Shown: positions 1 through 11,338 of the stretch, in pieces
Numbering within the stretch: the first letter of the stretch is position 1
Layout of the letters: each line of letters begins with the position of its first letter
Origin: Acheta domesticus
Taxonomy: Eukaryota; Arthropoda; Insecta; Orthoptera; Gryllidae
Length of the DNA stretch: 64,000 bases
Assembly (NCBI GenBank): GCA_031308135.1
Contig: JAHLJT010000631.1
Location: forward strand, 227,626,636 to 227,690,635
Direction: 5' to 3'
Translations under genes and position numbers: made by a program
Notes under the pieces: generated by a model
Seen by the model: the letters and a program-made list of their open reading frames with translations, nothing else
Databases searched by the model: none
Told to the model about the DNA's origin: nothing

Positions 1-1220
1 AATATTCAGGAAAATGTAAATGGAGTCACTACATATAATGAAAAATAAATGATTATTTTGCCCTTTTATATGTTTCAATTCCTTATTTGCATGTTTGTTT
101 ATAATAGTGCATTAAGTTAATATATGATAAATGATTTATCGTTATTAAAACAAATAATTTCGCACTTATTTCTTGCTAAATATAATTTTATAAAGAAATA
201 ACTCAAAAGGGGTCAGAAATGACCCCGCGCCACCTCTAACGTAACTCCGGCAATCGCCACCTCTCCAGGGTTAAATGAAAAAACCCACCATAATGCCGCC
301 TGCCTCTGACTTCAACGAAACATTCCACCCCTTACTTTCACAAACGTCTGCGTTCCATCTTTCAACGATTTATCATAGAAAGACTACTCACTGAAGGCCA
401 TAATGCACACGTAATAAAACTGCAAATATTACAGTTTCAAATTTTGCAATGAGTTCGTGATATGGCAAACTATCGTAACATTGACAGGCGATCTCACCAC
501 AGCGCGTAAGGCTGGGTTATTGCTGAAGAGTCTATCACACGCTGGTGCGTGGTGTAGGATGTTATTTCAGGTGCAAGTCGGCGCATGAAATACTTCCTGG
601 AATAACATGCAGTTATAGATTTCCAAAACTTTTCATGAGGATCTGCGTATCACACGCGAGAATCTGAATCGCTGGCGTTTTCTTGGGAATTATACAGTAT
701 ATATCTCTGTCGGAGATATGCAGAAGTAGTCGTAAGTTTGCATGGACCGGGTAATACGTATGGGGGAACAAAACTGTCTTTAGAATTACAATTGCCTAAG
801 ATGAGAGAGCAGGAAAAGAGAGAGCAGAAGATATTTTGTGTAAGAACCGGAGATATTGCTTCTCAATAAATATCATTGTCTCGCGGGTCAGGTGTTTTTC
901 TCCATTGCAACGTTACATCCGGTAGAGCCAGACTCAAACCACATCTGTCAATGTAGCCCTATGGTAAAGTTTTTTAAAAGAATACGATTTATCATTGTTT
1001 TTTCCATTGACAATTACATAATTATCGGATATTAATTATATCACTTACGTGGATATGTTGTTTTCACGTTAGTGATTGTCTAATATTGAGATAACTAATA
1101 TTTGTAATTGAGAAAACAAAATTCACATTTTAAAAATCGGATCATACATCGACAATTGCATAAAATCAGTGTTGTCCGCTGATTTATTAACATCGTTTTA
1201 TTCTATAGTTATTCTCTATT
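1..1220. other. no recognised feature
   Basis: AT-rich sequence with no convincing exon, RNA gene or transposon end. It should be intronic or upstream sequence of takeout-like gene 1 if that gene starts left of the window. Confidence 0.4.
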
Positions 1221-2600
1221 TTTTATTTTCCCGTATACGTACGTATACACGGAATGATATAAGTAGTATAGGGAAAGTTAGGCAATGATGCGTGAAAAAA
1301 CGGTGGATTTTTGGCAGAAAAAAATTCATTGCCGGCTCCCAATAACGAAAAAGTGGATAAATCCAGTTGCTAAATGAAGAAAATGTTCCCTAACACATGG
1401 TGCTGCCAGAATTCCTTTTTTGTGGGTCTTTACCGAAAAACCAATTGAAAGCAAAACGTCAGTCCGTCCGTCAGTCAGTCCGTCAGTCAGTCCGTCCGTC
1501 CGTCAGTCCGTCCGTCCGTCCGTCCGTCAGTCCGTCCGTCCGTCAATCCATCCGTCAGTCAGTCCGTCAGTCCGTCAGTCAGTCAGTCCGTCAGTCCGTC
1601 CGTCAGTCCGTCCGTCCGTCAGTCCGTCCGTCAGTCCGTCCGTCAGTCCCTCCGTCAGTCCCTCCGTCAGTCCCTCCGTCAGTCCCTCCGTCAGTCCCTC
1701 CGTCAGTCCTCCGTCAGTCCCTCCGTCAGTCCCTCCGTCAGTCCCTCCGTCAGTCCCTCCGTCAGTCCCTCCGTCTGTGAACAACGCTAGCGACTAAACC
1801 GTTAAGCCGTCTTTCTCCAAAATTAATACTCCCTCATCGATCTGAATAATCTCTCGGCCCCTTGAATTTAAAACCTATATTTTAATTTTGAAGGGTACTT
1901 TATATCAAGCCCCTGGGACATTTTGAAAATATTCAAAATAATGGCGCCAACAATTTTGACTAAATTTTGAATGTTGGATAGTCTGAAGGTCATTTAAGAG
2001 AATAGTGTAGTCTCTAGAATAGCGTAGTAATGTTGGTTGAAAACTCTGAATTTTTGAAAATTGAAAAAATTCAAAATTTTTTCGGCATCTTCCTACAACT
2101 ACAATTATGAAGATACAATTTTGTTCTTAATGAAATGTGTTAATAAAAAACTGGTTTCCAAATAAATCATGTTAAATGTTTCAAATACAAGTATTTTTTG
2201 CAAAAATTTGTGTCAAATATAGACAATTTTTATTTTATTTAAACCATTTTTTCTTAAAAACCGCACAAATAATTTTTGATTAAATTGGGACCATAGATAA
2301 GGAAACTTAAGAGAATGGTGTAGGTTTCATGCCCGTTAAAATGCCTGATTTTGTAAAACTTTTAAAACATTACAAAATTTTCGGTATTTCCTACAACTAC
2401 AATTGTGAAGATAAAATTGTTTCTCTTAATGAAATATGCTCATCAAAAACAGATCTTCAAATAAGGTCCTGATAAATTTTTCCAAAATATTCGTATTTGT
2501 GCAGTAATTGGGCGTCGAAATTAGTCGACTGTTTCCTTAAGAGAACTTTAAATTAAGAGAATTTTAAACCTGAGAGAATTTTAAAACTGCGAAAATATTG
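1221..2600 (+). mobile_element. GTCY-core dispersed element, copy 1 (longest GTCC array)
   Basis: Starts with TTTCCCGTATACG followed by a TACG palindrome, then the AACGAAAAAGTGGATAAATCC block, the GGGTCTTTACCGAAAAA block, a 300-bp GTCC/GTCA array, the CAACGCTAGCGACTAAACCG block and a long AT-rich tail with GGGTACTTTATAT. The same blocks recur in the same order elsewhere in the window. The combination of a TA/TACG end and an internal GTCY microsatellite resembles mini-me/DINE-1-type, Helentron-derived non-autonomous elements of insects; that assignment is inference. Confidence 0.65.
1459..1776 (+). repeat. (GTCC/GTCA)n tetranucleotide microsatellite
   Basis: Continuous GTCC and GTCA units with occasional 5-mers; all three frames stay open as SVRPSV-type repeats, so the long ORFs here are artefacts. 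Confidence 0.95.
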
Positions 2601-2949
2601 TTTGATAACCTATATTAGGCTCCTGAAATGTAGGGAATAAATAACAAAAATGTATGATTTTAAATACATAAAATTTTATAAAATATAAAATAAGAGGCTG
2701 TCTTAGCTTAAATATAAAGAATGTTTTTCTTTATATTTAGGACGAGTATAAAGCAAACAGGATTCGACGAGATTAATATATCGAACAAATATAGTATTTT
2801 ATAATATATAAACTGTTAATATATTATTATTTCTTTCAAGCAATCAGAAAAAATTTTATTTGAAATTTGCGCAGCAATGGATATTTGAAAAGTACATTGT
2901 TGATGAACTACGAGATGATGGCAGTGATAAGATAAAAATGTTTTATTTA

Positions 2950-3161
2950 TGGTCCGATTAAAATAAGTTGGTGATTGACAGTTACGAATGGAAGGGAGCT
3001 ACGTTGACAGTTTGCGTACCACTGACTACGTGCTCCCGGGACACGAAAGTAAACACTTGATATAAATACTTATTAAAGTAACCAAATCATACCCTCATAT
3101 TGTACGAAGATACAGCTTCAGAAGCACAATTTTCAATCCCCAACGTATTTTAATCGGACCA
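2950..3161. mobile_element. TA-flanked MITE, GGTCCGATTAAA family, copy 1
   Basis: TGGTCCGATTAAAATA at the left matches its reverse complement at the right, with TA directly outside both ends, as in Tc1/mariner-type insertions. 212 bp with no coding content. The interior CGGGACACGAAA is shared with copy 2. Confidence 0.65.
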
Positions 3162-3289
3162 TAGTAGAGCTGGTGCTTACAAATTAGACTTTTAGAAACG
3201 TATTTGATAAATATTATTTTTGTCCGTGTTACGAGGTATGGAATATACATACATTCACTGAACGGAAGGTCACAATAACAATAAAATTC

Positions 3290-3536
3290 CGAGACAAGTT
3301 GCTTAGTCATTTTTTTCTACACAGCTCTTGCACACTTTCTGCATTATTAATTATTCGGGTTCTTCATTCTCAACAAATTCCTATTCATTATCTTCTTCTT
3401 CCCCAGATTCTAAACAAAATTTTCCGAATGATAAATAGTGGTCATTTTCAATTTGATGATCTGAAGATACTCTCAAAACTACTGTACATTTGCTCCACCC
3501 ATTGCGCAATATTTTCTTCCGAATCATGGTCACTAA

Positions 3537-3545
<9 letters not shown>
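3290..3545. repeat. direct duplicate module, copy A
   Basis: Nearly the same as 6265-6545 (shared CCAGATTCTAAA, GATAAATAGTGGTCATTTTC, ACTCTCAAAACTACTGTAC). Broken minus-strand peptide signal occurs in both; the family was not recognised. Confidence 0.7.

Positions 3546-3602
<57 letters not shown>
3538..3602. repeat. (TA)n microsatellite
   Basis: About 30 uninterrupted TA units inside the duplicate module, exactly where copy B at 6543 reads ATTTATACACCC. Confidence 0.97.
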
Positions 3603-3604
<2 letters not shown>

Positions 3605-3607
3605 CTG

Positions 3608-3785
3608 TGAATTAGGTGTCATTTTTGTTACTTGATATAGCTGCATGGTATCAGGCTTCTTTTCCAATACAAGTTCACAAAACTTTTGTATTATATTTTT
3701 ATGCAATTGTAGAATTCTCATAGGTTTGACAACACGGCGATGGAAATAGTGAGTTGTTTGCTTCTCGGTTGAATTGGTCATTTTC
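3608..3785 (-). repeat. dispersed coding-like module, copy 1
   Basis: The minus strand is open from about 3785: MTNSTEKQTTHYFHRR, RILQLHKNIIQKFCELVLEK. It is preserved better than the copy at 47595-47715. Possibly the N-terminal part of a transposase; not identified. Confidence 0.45.
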
Positions 3786-4261
3786 AAATAATAGCTAAGA
3801 AGTTAGTAAGGCAGAAAGGATAATATTTCAATCCTGTGTAGCTGTTTCCAATAATACAGGAAAGTATGTGCTATTCTAGCCCCACTAGTTTTATATAACA
3901 ATTGTTTCACTAAAACGCATTGCTTTCAAGATATAAGAGAAAAACTTTAAAAAATGGGAAATATTAAGACTTATGCAATTTTCTCAGTGAAATCGACCTT
4001 TTCTGAGATGGCAAACATTAAATTCGGATTCAGAATCTTAGAAAACATATAGAACCATTGAGAAAAAAACTTCTGGATTTTTTTGCTGGGTCAGATACCA
4101 TTTGACTGGACTAAAGAAAATCTTCTGCATCTGTTACATTTATTCCGAACTAATTGGCGTTCCGTGCGTTGTTCCGTTATTTTTTCTTCCTATGTATAGC
4201 TAAAATTAGAACGCCTTTCCGTGATTTCAACATCACCTTGTCGTAAGAAGATAAAGTAAGA

Positions 4262-4451
4262 TAATCGTGGCTGGAAAACAGCAACTTTTCGGCAGAAGAA
4301 CGCTTATTGCGGGACCCTGGTAACGAAAAATGTGATAAATCCTGTTCCTATACAAAGTAAATTACTTCTTCTAACACATGGTATAATCAGAATCGATGTT
4401 TTGTCGATCCTTGATACCGAAAAATCGATTGACGGTAAAACGTCTGCTTTT
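4262..4451 (+). mobile_element. GTCY-core dispersed element, fragment in gene 1 intron
   Basis: Carries the CCTGGTAACGAAAAATGTG, ACACATGGT and CCTTGATACCGAAAAATCG blocks, ending at AACGTCTGC where the GTCY array would begin. It stops 35 bp before the splice acceptor of the gene 1 exon at 4486. Confidence 0.7.
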
Positions 4452-4485
4452 GTTATAACATTATTAATAAAACTTACTTTTTCAG

Positions 4486-4639
4486 CGAATTTGAAAGCTG
4501 ATATTGCCTTGGAAGGCGAGAAGCAGATAAAAAAAAGGCAAAGAGTATTTGAAAATCAAAGAATTTTATTTTCGAATCCCACATATCGAAAGTGTGAGCA
4601 TTCACTTCGATAATTTGTTCAATGGCGACAAAACTCTGG
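4486..4639 (+). pseudogene. takeout-like gene 1, penultimate coding exon, frameshifted
   Basis: A TTTTTCAG acceptor and GTAAGC donor bound a 154-nt exon homologous to exon 5 of gene 2. It begins NLKADIALEGEKQIKK and ends HFDNLFNGDKTL, but these two halves are in different frames. The shift falls in the 8-A run at 4529-4536: one A fewer would restore the 153-nt length and the frame. As given, translation stops at the TAA at 4611-4613. Either gene 1 is decaying or this is a homopolymer sequencing error; everything else about the exon looks functional. No homologue of exon 4 was found upstream in the window, so earlier exons probably lie left of position 1. Confidence 0.85.
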
Positions 4640-5300
4640 GTAAGCAAATGAATGTGTTACTTCAATTTACTAAAATATTTCAAAAATCTTTTATTTCTAT
4701 ATATATTCAATAAAAAACTTTTATTTCTATTTACGATCGCATAAGCATCATGGTTATTAATGCCTATCTTAGTTCCAACAGTATTAATACACTGTCAGAA
4801 ATTTCTGCTTAACTTTAATGTAAATTACATTAAAGTGTTTATCATTAATGCGCATTAAATTTAATGTATCCGAGTACATTAGGATGCAAGAGTAATAGAT
4901 TTGGAATGAATGAATGAATGAATGACCTTGATGAACTAGTAATTAGGATTATACGATATAAAAGATAGTAGCAGGGGAAACTGGTCAATTTTTACATTAA
5001 ATCTCACTGATCTTAATTTAAGCATTAAATTTAATGTGTTCATATATTAATCGTTTAATGTACAAGGTACATTAATTTTCATTTATATGTACATTAGTCT
5101 ACATTAAATTTAATGAGATTCCATAGAGCGTACCTTAAAGGTTACAACACAGATCGTGATCGTTGTGAGATTAATTATAATCAGTAACAAAAATATTACA
5201 TTACCACTAAATGATGATGCATTCACACATAACTTCTTAATAAAAATAGCGTAGTTTCATTTATCTTCTGGTTGTAAATTCATGTGTTTCCACTCCACAG

Positions 5301-5461
5301 GTCCCCCTATCAACAAGCTCATCAACGAAAACTGGCAGGAAATTTGGACCCAGGTGGAGCTTCCCTTGCAAGAACTTTTGCAATTCACCTTCAGAGAGTT
5401 CGCACGCCGCATTTTCGATAAAGTGCCTATGGATGACGTCTTCCTGCCCAAAACAAGCTGA
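5301..5461 (+). CDS. takeout-like gene 1, last coding exon
   Basis: The acceptor CTCCACAG precedes an open 161-nt exon with phase-1 entry: INKLINENWQEIWTQ in the first third and RRIFDKVPMDDVFLP near the end, then KTS and TGA. The three extra residues after FLP are absent from gene 2. The intron before it (4640-5300) is 661 bp, at the same position and phase as intron 5 of gene 2. The exon itself is intact, which argues for a recent lesion or an assembly error in the exon before it. Confidence 0.92.
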
Positions 5462-5587
5462 ATCTTTTAACCTGTGATCTTGATTCTGTCATCTTCTCAT
5501 ACAGTCACATCTGTCAGACATTCTATTTTACGATTGTTTGGCATGAGTCAATCATCATGTAGTTACAAACGCTTCAAAATACATGGT

Positions 5588-5593
5588 AATAAA
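5588..5593 (+). terminator. polyadenylation signal of takeout-like gene 1
   Basis: AATAAA occurs 127 nt after the gene 1 stop codon, a normal 3' UTR distance for an insect mRNA. Confidence 0.6.
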
Positions 5594-5841
5594 GAAACTT
5601 TGATAGAAATCATATACATATTTTGTTTAATCCTTGCTTCTATGTATTAGGTATTTGGGTCGATTGTCCTACTTTCCGTGTTAGCTAACGGGCTAGCTAC
5701 CCCCATTCCTGAACCTTCCCGCTCTTGGAGAGTAAAAGAGACATGTAACGAACGTGGCGTATTCGCTTCAACAAAACCAGCAAACTCAGCCTGCCTGAGC
5801 TTTTATTCGTTACACAACTACAGAAACTGAGACGATTTTAA

Positions 5842-5915
5842 CCCTTAGCTACCGACAAAGGAATTCAGTCACACTGGTACCGACCTGGAGTCCCGTGGAC
5901 TCATAACATGTTTCA
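5842..5915 (+). mobile_element. piggyBac-like left end
   Basis: TTAA at 5838-5841 followed by CCCTTAGCTACCGACAAAGG. No matching right end was found. A related fragment occurs at 40221-40260. Assignment rests on the TTAA-CCC start only. Confidence 0.35.
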
Positions 5916-6264
5916 AATATTACAGTATTGATTTGAATTTCGAGTGAAGAACATTGAAACTTATGATAAATGATAAAGAAAACAATAATCAGGATATATT
6001 TGTTAATAAGTTATCTAATGAGAGAATATCATGTGATTAGGAATGGTTGAATAATATTATGCAGACCTTTAATTTAACGAATTTATCTTTATAATATAAA
6101 TTTATTGTACATTAAAAAATTATTAATGAAAACTATTCTAACTTTAGAACTGATAATCAAGTGCAGAAATATCAGTTTGATCGTTTTGAATCGTGATGAT
6201 CGTTTACAACTCAAACGATCACGAAAAAAAGGCATGTAAACTACTGCAAACAATAACATTCCGA

Positions 6265-6545
6265 GACAAATTGCTTTATTCATCTTTTTCTACACAACTC
6301 TTGCACACTTGTTTGTTCTTTCCGTAACAGTAATTTGCATTCTGAGTTATTTATTATTCAGGTTCTTCATTCTTAACAAATTCCTATTCATTATTGTCTT
6401 CTTCCCCAGATTCTAAATAAAATTTTCTGAATGATAAATAGTGGTCATTTTCAATTTGATGATCTCTGAAGATACTCTCAAAACTACTGTACGTTTGCTC
6501 CACCAATTGCACAATATTCATGCCAAGTCATGGTCACTAATATTT
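6265..6545. repeat. direct duplicate module, copy B
   Basis: Second copy of the 3290-3545 module, with a 30-bp insertion near the left side. On the minus strand a residual peptide (FRDHQIENDHY, FRKFYLESGEED, then Cys-containing CKSCVEKDE) is readable between stops, suggesting a decayed transposase-type gene. Confidence 0.65.
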
Positions 6546-6829
6546 ATACACCCACTTAACAGACTAGACACACTTTCTTTAGAGGCGCAACAGAACAAAA
6601 TGTACTAACTGGCAAAGTGCGACGGGCACTCAGTGAAAGTAACATTGCTATTGACGTGGAGTCCCAAGGTCTCCTGCGCGCCAGCACAGGCTGATGATTT
6701 CCCTGAAATGCATTCTACAACAGTAAGCTTGCGAACCATTACTTAAAATTGTAGAAGGTGAAGGTACACGGAAAATCAATGTATATAAAAAAACGTGCAT
6801 GCACGTATTTGAAGTTTCGCGAAGTCGGA

Positions 6830-7180
6830 GTACTCCCAGGGCACATTATAACCAGTATGTTCACTCGCGGCAAATCCCACTGAAAACGTTTTTTCGATCA
6901 CGTGACGTGCGCCATGTTCTTGGTATAACACCCAGCGCGCGAAATACATAATTACGACACGAAATTATTCTATTCATTTATTCAAATTCCACGTCCTCTG
7001 AAACAAATTAAACACATACACTCAGTTCTCATATCACACGGTGTATGATATCCGAATGTATCAGCTGAAATTCTATTGGCTGACAACCAAGAACATGGCC
7101 GAGGGTCTACCCAGCGCAAAACTAGATTTTGGAGCAAGTGAACATACTGGTTGTACTGTGCCCAGGGACTCAATATCGGT
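6830..7180. repeat. inverted repeat pair (foldback)
   Basis: GGGCACATTATAACCAGTAT at 6838 onward is repeated inverted at about 7140-7175, as are the CCATGTTCTTGG segments at 6912 and 7088. Arms of about 100 bp surround a short centre. Probably a foldback or MITE. Confidence 0.6.
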
Positions 7181-7339
7181 AATCTCAGTTAGAAACTTAT
7201 TACCTTTCTTGGTTGTAAATTGAGAGCGAAGGGTGCACATTTCAAACCCGGCGCCAAAAAATTTCAAAAGATTTAACACTCGATTACTATCCTCAAAAAA
7301 TTGCCTTGTTGTTCTCGCTGTGTCTGCGAGGTACATAAC

Positions 7340-8349
7340 AACAATTTCATACTATTTCAAGTAATTTTTGGGAAAAGGTGTAAATAACTAGAAGTGAACT
7401 TCCTTTGTTTTTTAGAAACAAGAAATTACATTATTGCTTGAAAAATATTGTAAAAAATAATACGTAGTGATCTTGTCAGATTCTAAGATATAATTACTCA
7501 TTCTTTACATTAAAAGAAACATTCCACAAAAATTAATTCTAAATGAAAAATAATCTAAATACAAAATTCCAAATAACAAAATGGACAGAGTATTTTCCAT
7601 TTTCTGAATATACTAAGTCACACTTATCAGCACAAGCAAAAAACAATGACATTTCAGGCAGGCGTTAACCTTTTGCTACAATTCTTGAAGTCGCTTTCAT
7701 AGTTTCTCTCTTATCATCCTCAATCATGTCATCAAATAACATTTGTTGAATTCTTGCTACATTATTCGAACACTTCAAGTCAAAAAAAATGTTTCTGAGA
7801 TACCATTCTATGCAATAATGAAAACAACTATGTAAATACTGCTGCGTATCTGAGTTTCAAGTGCTAGTATTTTTGAAGAGAACATCATTGGTCGCAAAAT
7901 ATAAAAACTAGTAATTGCTTTACCATACAGAATGAGATTAATCAGGAGAAAATCACAAAAATAAAGGAAAAAACAAAATTATAGACTAATAAAATTTACT
8001 TCCGAATTTGCTTTCGTCGTATCTAAGAGATACACTGGGAACTGACCACAATGACATTCAAAACGGTTGGCACTATAAGAATGTTTGGCTCTACGAAATT
8101 TAGAAAGATAGATGTAAAGAGTCCCTCGGCCCTGTTGCTGCGCTTACAGTTAAAGTAAGAAGTCAGTGTGTGTCTCACAGACATAAGGATAGAATTCGAG
8201 TGCTAAAAACCGCCAACTTCATTACAGGGAAACAGAAATCGAGTCGCCAAAGAATAAACGGTTGAACTGCTTCGGAGGGCACTACTTTCCCAGGAAGAGC
8301 CGAAGCGTGCATCGCCCTTGTATAAGATGAATAAAATAAGATTAATTAA
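7340..8349. other. no recognised feature
   Basis: AT-rich intergenic sequence; no gene or element end seen. Confidence 0.4.
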
Positions 8350-9296
8350 CTCTTAACTAACACGGTCGGTTCTGTAACGTAACTAACATGGCGCGGTCTC
8401 ACAGACCGCTGTCGTATGTTTCTTTTATATTGAACTGAGATTGGCATAGAGGTAATATTATTAATTTCTAATCATGGCAGGAAACATTATTCTTTCAATA
8501 AAGCGTTTTATTAAATTATTTTCTGATTTTATATGTGCAAAAACATATTTGATATTTTAGATATGCCATTACTTTTGCAAGCGTCTTCATAAAATCCTAA
8601 ATGGCTGTAATGGCAATAGCTGCATCTGTTTTCTCCCGTGCCTATCGTCAGCATTATCAAATGGAAGAGCTGACAGAATAAACAGAAATCTGAACATAGT
8701 GCAACGAAATATATCCCTACCCATGCCGTCAGTTGCGAACATGCTGTCAATTCATTTCCAGATTTGAAATTAGGTAATCCTACGAAACCACTGAACTCAA
8801 TCTAATCAAGATCATGAAGATAAGATACATCTTTTGATGAAGTAAATTTCAGTCACAATTCAGCAATTTTTGAATTAGTTCTAATAATTATTTCTTTCAT
8901 CTTATCTTCACAGAAAAGATATTTCCAAATAAATTCAATATTAATAATAATAATACTTAAATTTTTGATTTTTTTCCATAAAAAAGTCGAAATCAGAAAA
9001 TAATTTACCAGGTGAATTACTCATACAATGTTACGTCGGCATGCACTGCAAGACAGACTCTCGTAACTCAACCAACACGCGCGGTCCTCATATATCGCTG
9101 ACGCGTCGTTCTTGAAAAAAGTGGGCGATAATCAAAACTAAAAGATGGATCAAGTTACAATAGCGGCGTCATTCAGAAGGCGATGAGTTCCTCGAAAAGT
9201 AGGAGAAGAGATAGCGCGAATAATTTACAACAAAAGGAACTGAAAGCAATGCAATAATGGCAGCGGTCTTCCAGACCGCACCGTGTTAGTTAAGGG
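8350..9296. mobile_element. piggyBac-like non-autonomous element
   Basis: TTAA at 8346-8349 and 9297-9300 flank inverted ends CTCTTAACTAACACGGT and, read inward from the right, CCCTTAACTAACACGGT. Both sides carry a subterminal palindrome (GCGGTCTCACAGACCGC at left, GCGGTCTTCCAGACCGC at right). An extra end-like segment lies at 9055-9120. No transposase gene in 947 bp. Confidence 0.75.
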
Positions 9297-9715
9297 TTAA
9301 TTTCAATTGCAATTAGGTATATATCTCAGTGGAAGGTTTCAGCTTCACGGTACACCATCACTACAACATTAAAGTTAAATGAATTAAAACTCTCAGATTA
9401 ATTTTATGAGAAAAGTGGCATGGTTTCAGTGTTTGTTTCTCAGGTGTGCGTTTGGTTGCAGGAGTGTAAGATTTTTATCTTTTCCCTACCAATGTTTATT
9501 GGAGGATTTTTACATCAACGATTAACATCCCTTCTATTTTATAAGGTTAGTAATATTTTAAAATGAATTTGTGTTGCATGAACATTATATGAAAAATATC
9601 TCTTTGTGGTTTATATTGCTATTGTGCACAGACGGCAGATAAAGGCTGCATACCTGGATGTAATAATAACTATTCTACAGAATCTGAGTGTATAACAGTG
9701 TTCAGGTTTCCACTG

Positions 9716-9845
9716 AATCCGACCTAGCTATCTATTTAGTGGAGAAAATCCTGCCACCCCATCGCGACTTGAACCCCTGAACCTTACGGTCCACTTCAGT
9801 TACATCCGTTGATACACTAAGCCACCTCCCACTGTTTGGGTCATT
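9716..9845 (-). mobile_element. tRNA-derived SINE, minus strand
   Basis: On the minus strand GTGGCTTAGTGTATCAACGG matches a box A region and GGTTCAAGTCGCG matches a polymerase III box B about 45 nt later. It sits in untranslated sequence and lacks a full cloverleaf, so a SINE rather than a tRNA gene. Confidence 0.55.
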
Positions 9846-10384
9846 CGGAAGGAATTGGTTCATCGTCGGCGTTGCCAACCCGTAAGATACTTTATCGTTT
9901 TATAGTATTATTTTGGTGTGTGTAGCATATACCCAATACAGTTAATGGGATACTCTACTTTCGACCTTAAAATATTATATATAACAGGATGTTGGTATGT
10001 ATATAAGAGCAAACCCTTAACACCGTTGGACCAATCCCATAAAAGTTGGCACTTCTACGTGTGTTAACCGAGAAGGTTTATGTGTTGTTAATTCTGTTGT
10101 AACTCCACTACATGGCACTACATATTCACGTCAAATACAACCTGCAACACACTCGGCAGCATTTTGAATCTATATCGTTAAATACCTCGACGTTCTAGGG
10201 CCTTAAAAACTAAACATTTGAGGCCAAAGGCCAAAGGTCAAGGCTTCAAAGAAACGTTTCTCACACCGTAATCTACAGAATGAACTATTCCTGAACATTC
10301 TATTACATTTTTGCTGGTTCGGCGCTTCCCGATATTACCTCACCTGCTCAGAGATGTGCAGAATCTGTAAGTAAATGTGAATGA

Positions 10385-10500
10385 GAGGGTCAGAGAACGG
10401 TAGAGACAGAGACACACAGAGACAGACAGACAGGGACAGAGAAGGAGGGAGAGAAAGTGAGAGAGGGAGATTGGAGGGGAAAGAGGGAGATGAAGGGCAG
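10385..10500 (+). repeat. GA-rich low-complexity tract
   Basis: GAGACAGAGACA-type units. A similar tract at 21180-21255 is preceded by the same CATGAAAGTTGGCAC-like sequence, so both belong to one dispersed repeat. Confidence 0.8.
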
Positions 10501-11338
10501 AACAATGTCTGCCGGGTTTTCCTAGTATCAATTTATGAGAATAGAACAGTATGTTGTAGAACAGGAGTTTGCAGATGAACACATTTTCTTTTAATAACCG
10601 GCCTGATAATACAATGAAATCATGTATTCCTCAAAAACACTCTTCTGGGAGCGTTCGGATTAGGTTCTCCAACGCCGTATTCTGGGATGGGAAGTGCCAT
10701 AAGCACGAAAGAACATCCGACAAGAAGAGGTGCAACTCAGACTTTTTGTAATTTTTATTAATTTTAATCCTAAATATATTTTTTTGCATTCTCCGTTCGA
10801 GAATGAAGAAAACGAGACCATTTTATGTTTAAATTATCGTTTTATTCAGAACTTTCACAGATAAATTTTTAATATTTGAAAATATTTTTAAAACTTTCTA
10901 AAACGACGCCTTATTCAGCTAGTTCGGTGTATCAGTATTTCTTTTAAATACAAAAATATGCATTTATAAATACTTCTCATTTGTGGCATCAGTTAACATT
11001 TCATTATACAAAAAACACTTGCAATTCGTTCAACACTAATTGAATAACAAATATCATAGAATCTCAGAAACCAAACTTTGTCTCAGAGGAACTGAAATGA
11101 TTGCTCGCCACCACTCCAAATGTGATGGTCAAGGTTGGTGGGGAGAATAAATCATAGTTCGAGGGTTCTGATTGTATGACGAACTTTAGCCGAGGGAGGC
11201 GTGGGAATTGAACACAGCTTTTACCAGCGCGGCCGGCGAAGCGTTCATCGCGAGCGGAAGGTACGTAATGACTAATGAATTAGATTTATATCTCACATTT
11301 TTAATAACACGTTTACATCGAGTGCTAGTTTAAGACAC

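Noticed and set aside
1397..1797. Long SVRQSV-repeat ORFs on both strands
   Set aside because: They are translations of the GTCC/GTCA microsatellite, open in every frame.
1..4480. Earlier exons of takeout-like gene 1
   Set aside because: No match to the signal peptide, cysteine pair or exon 3/4 motifs; they probably lie left of the window.
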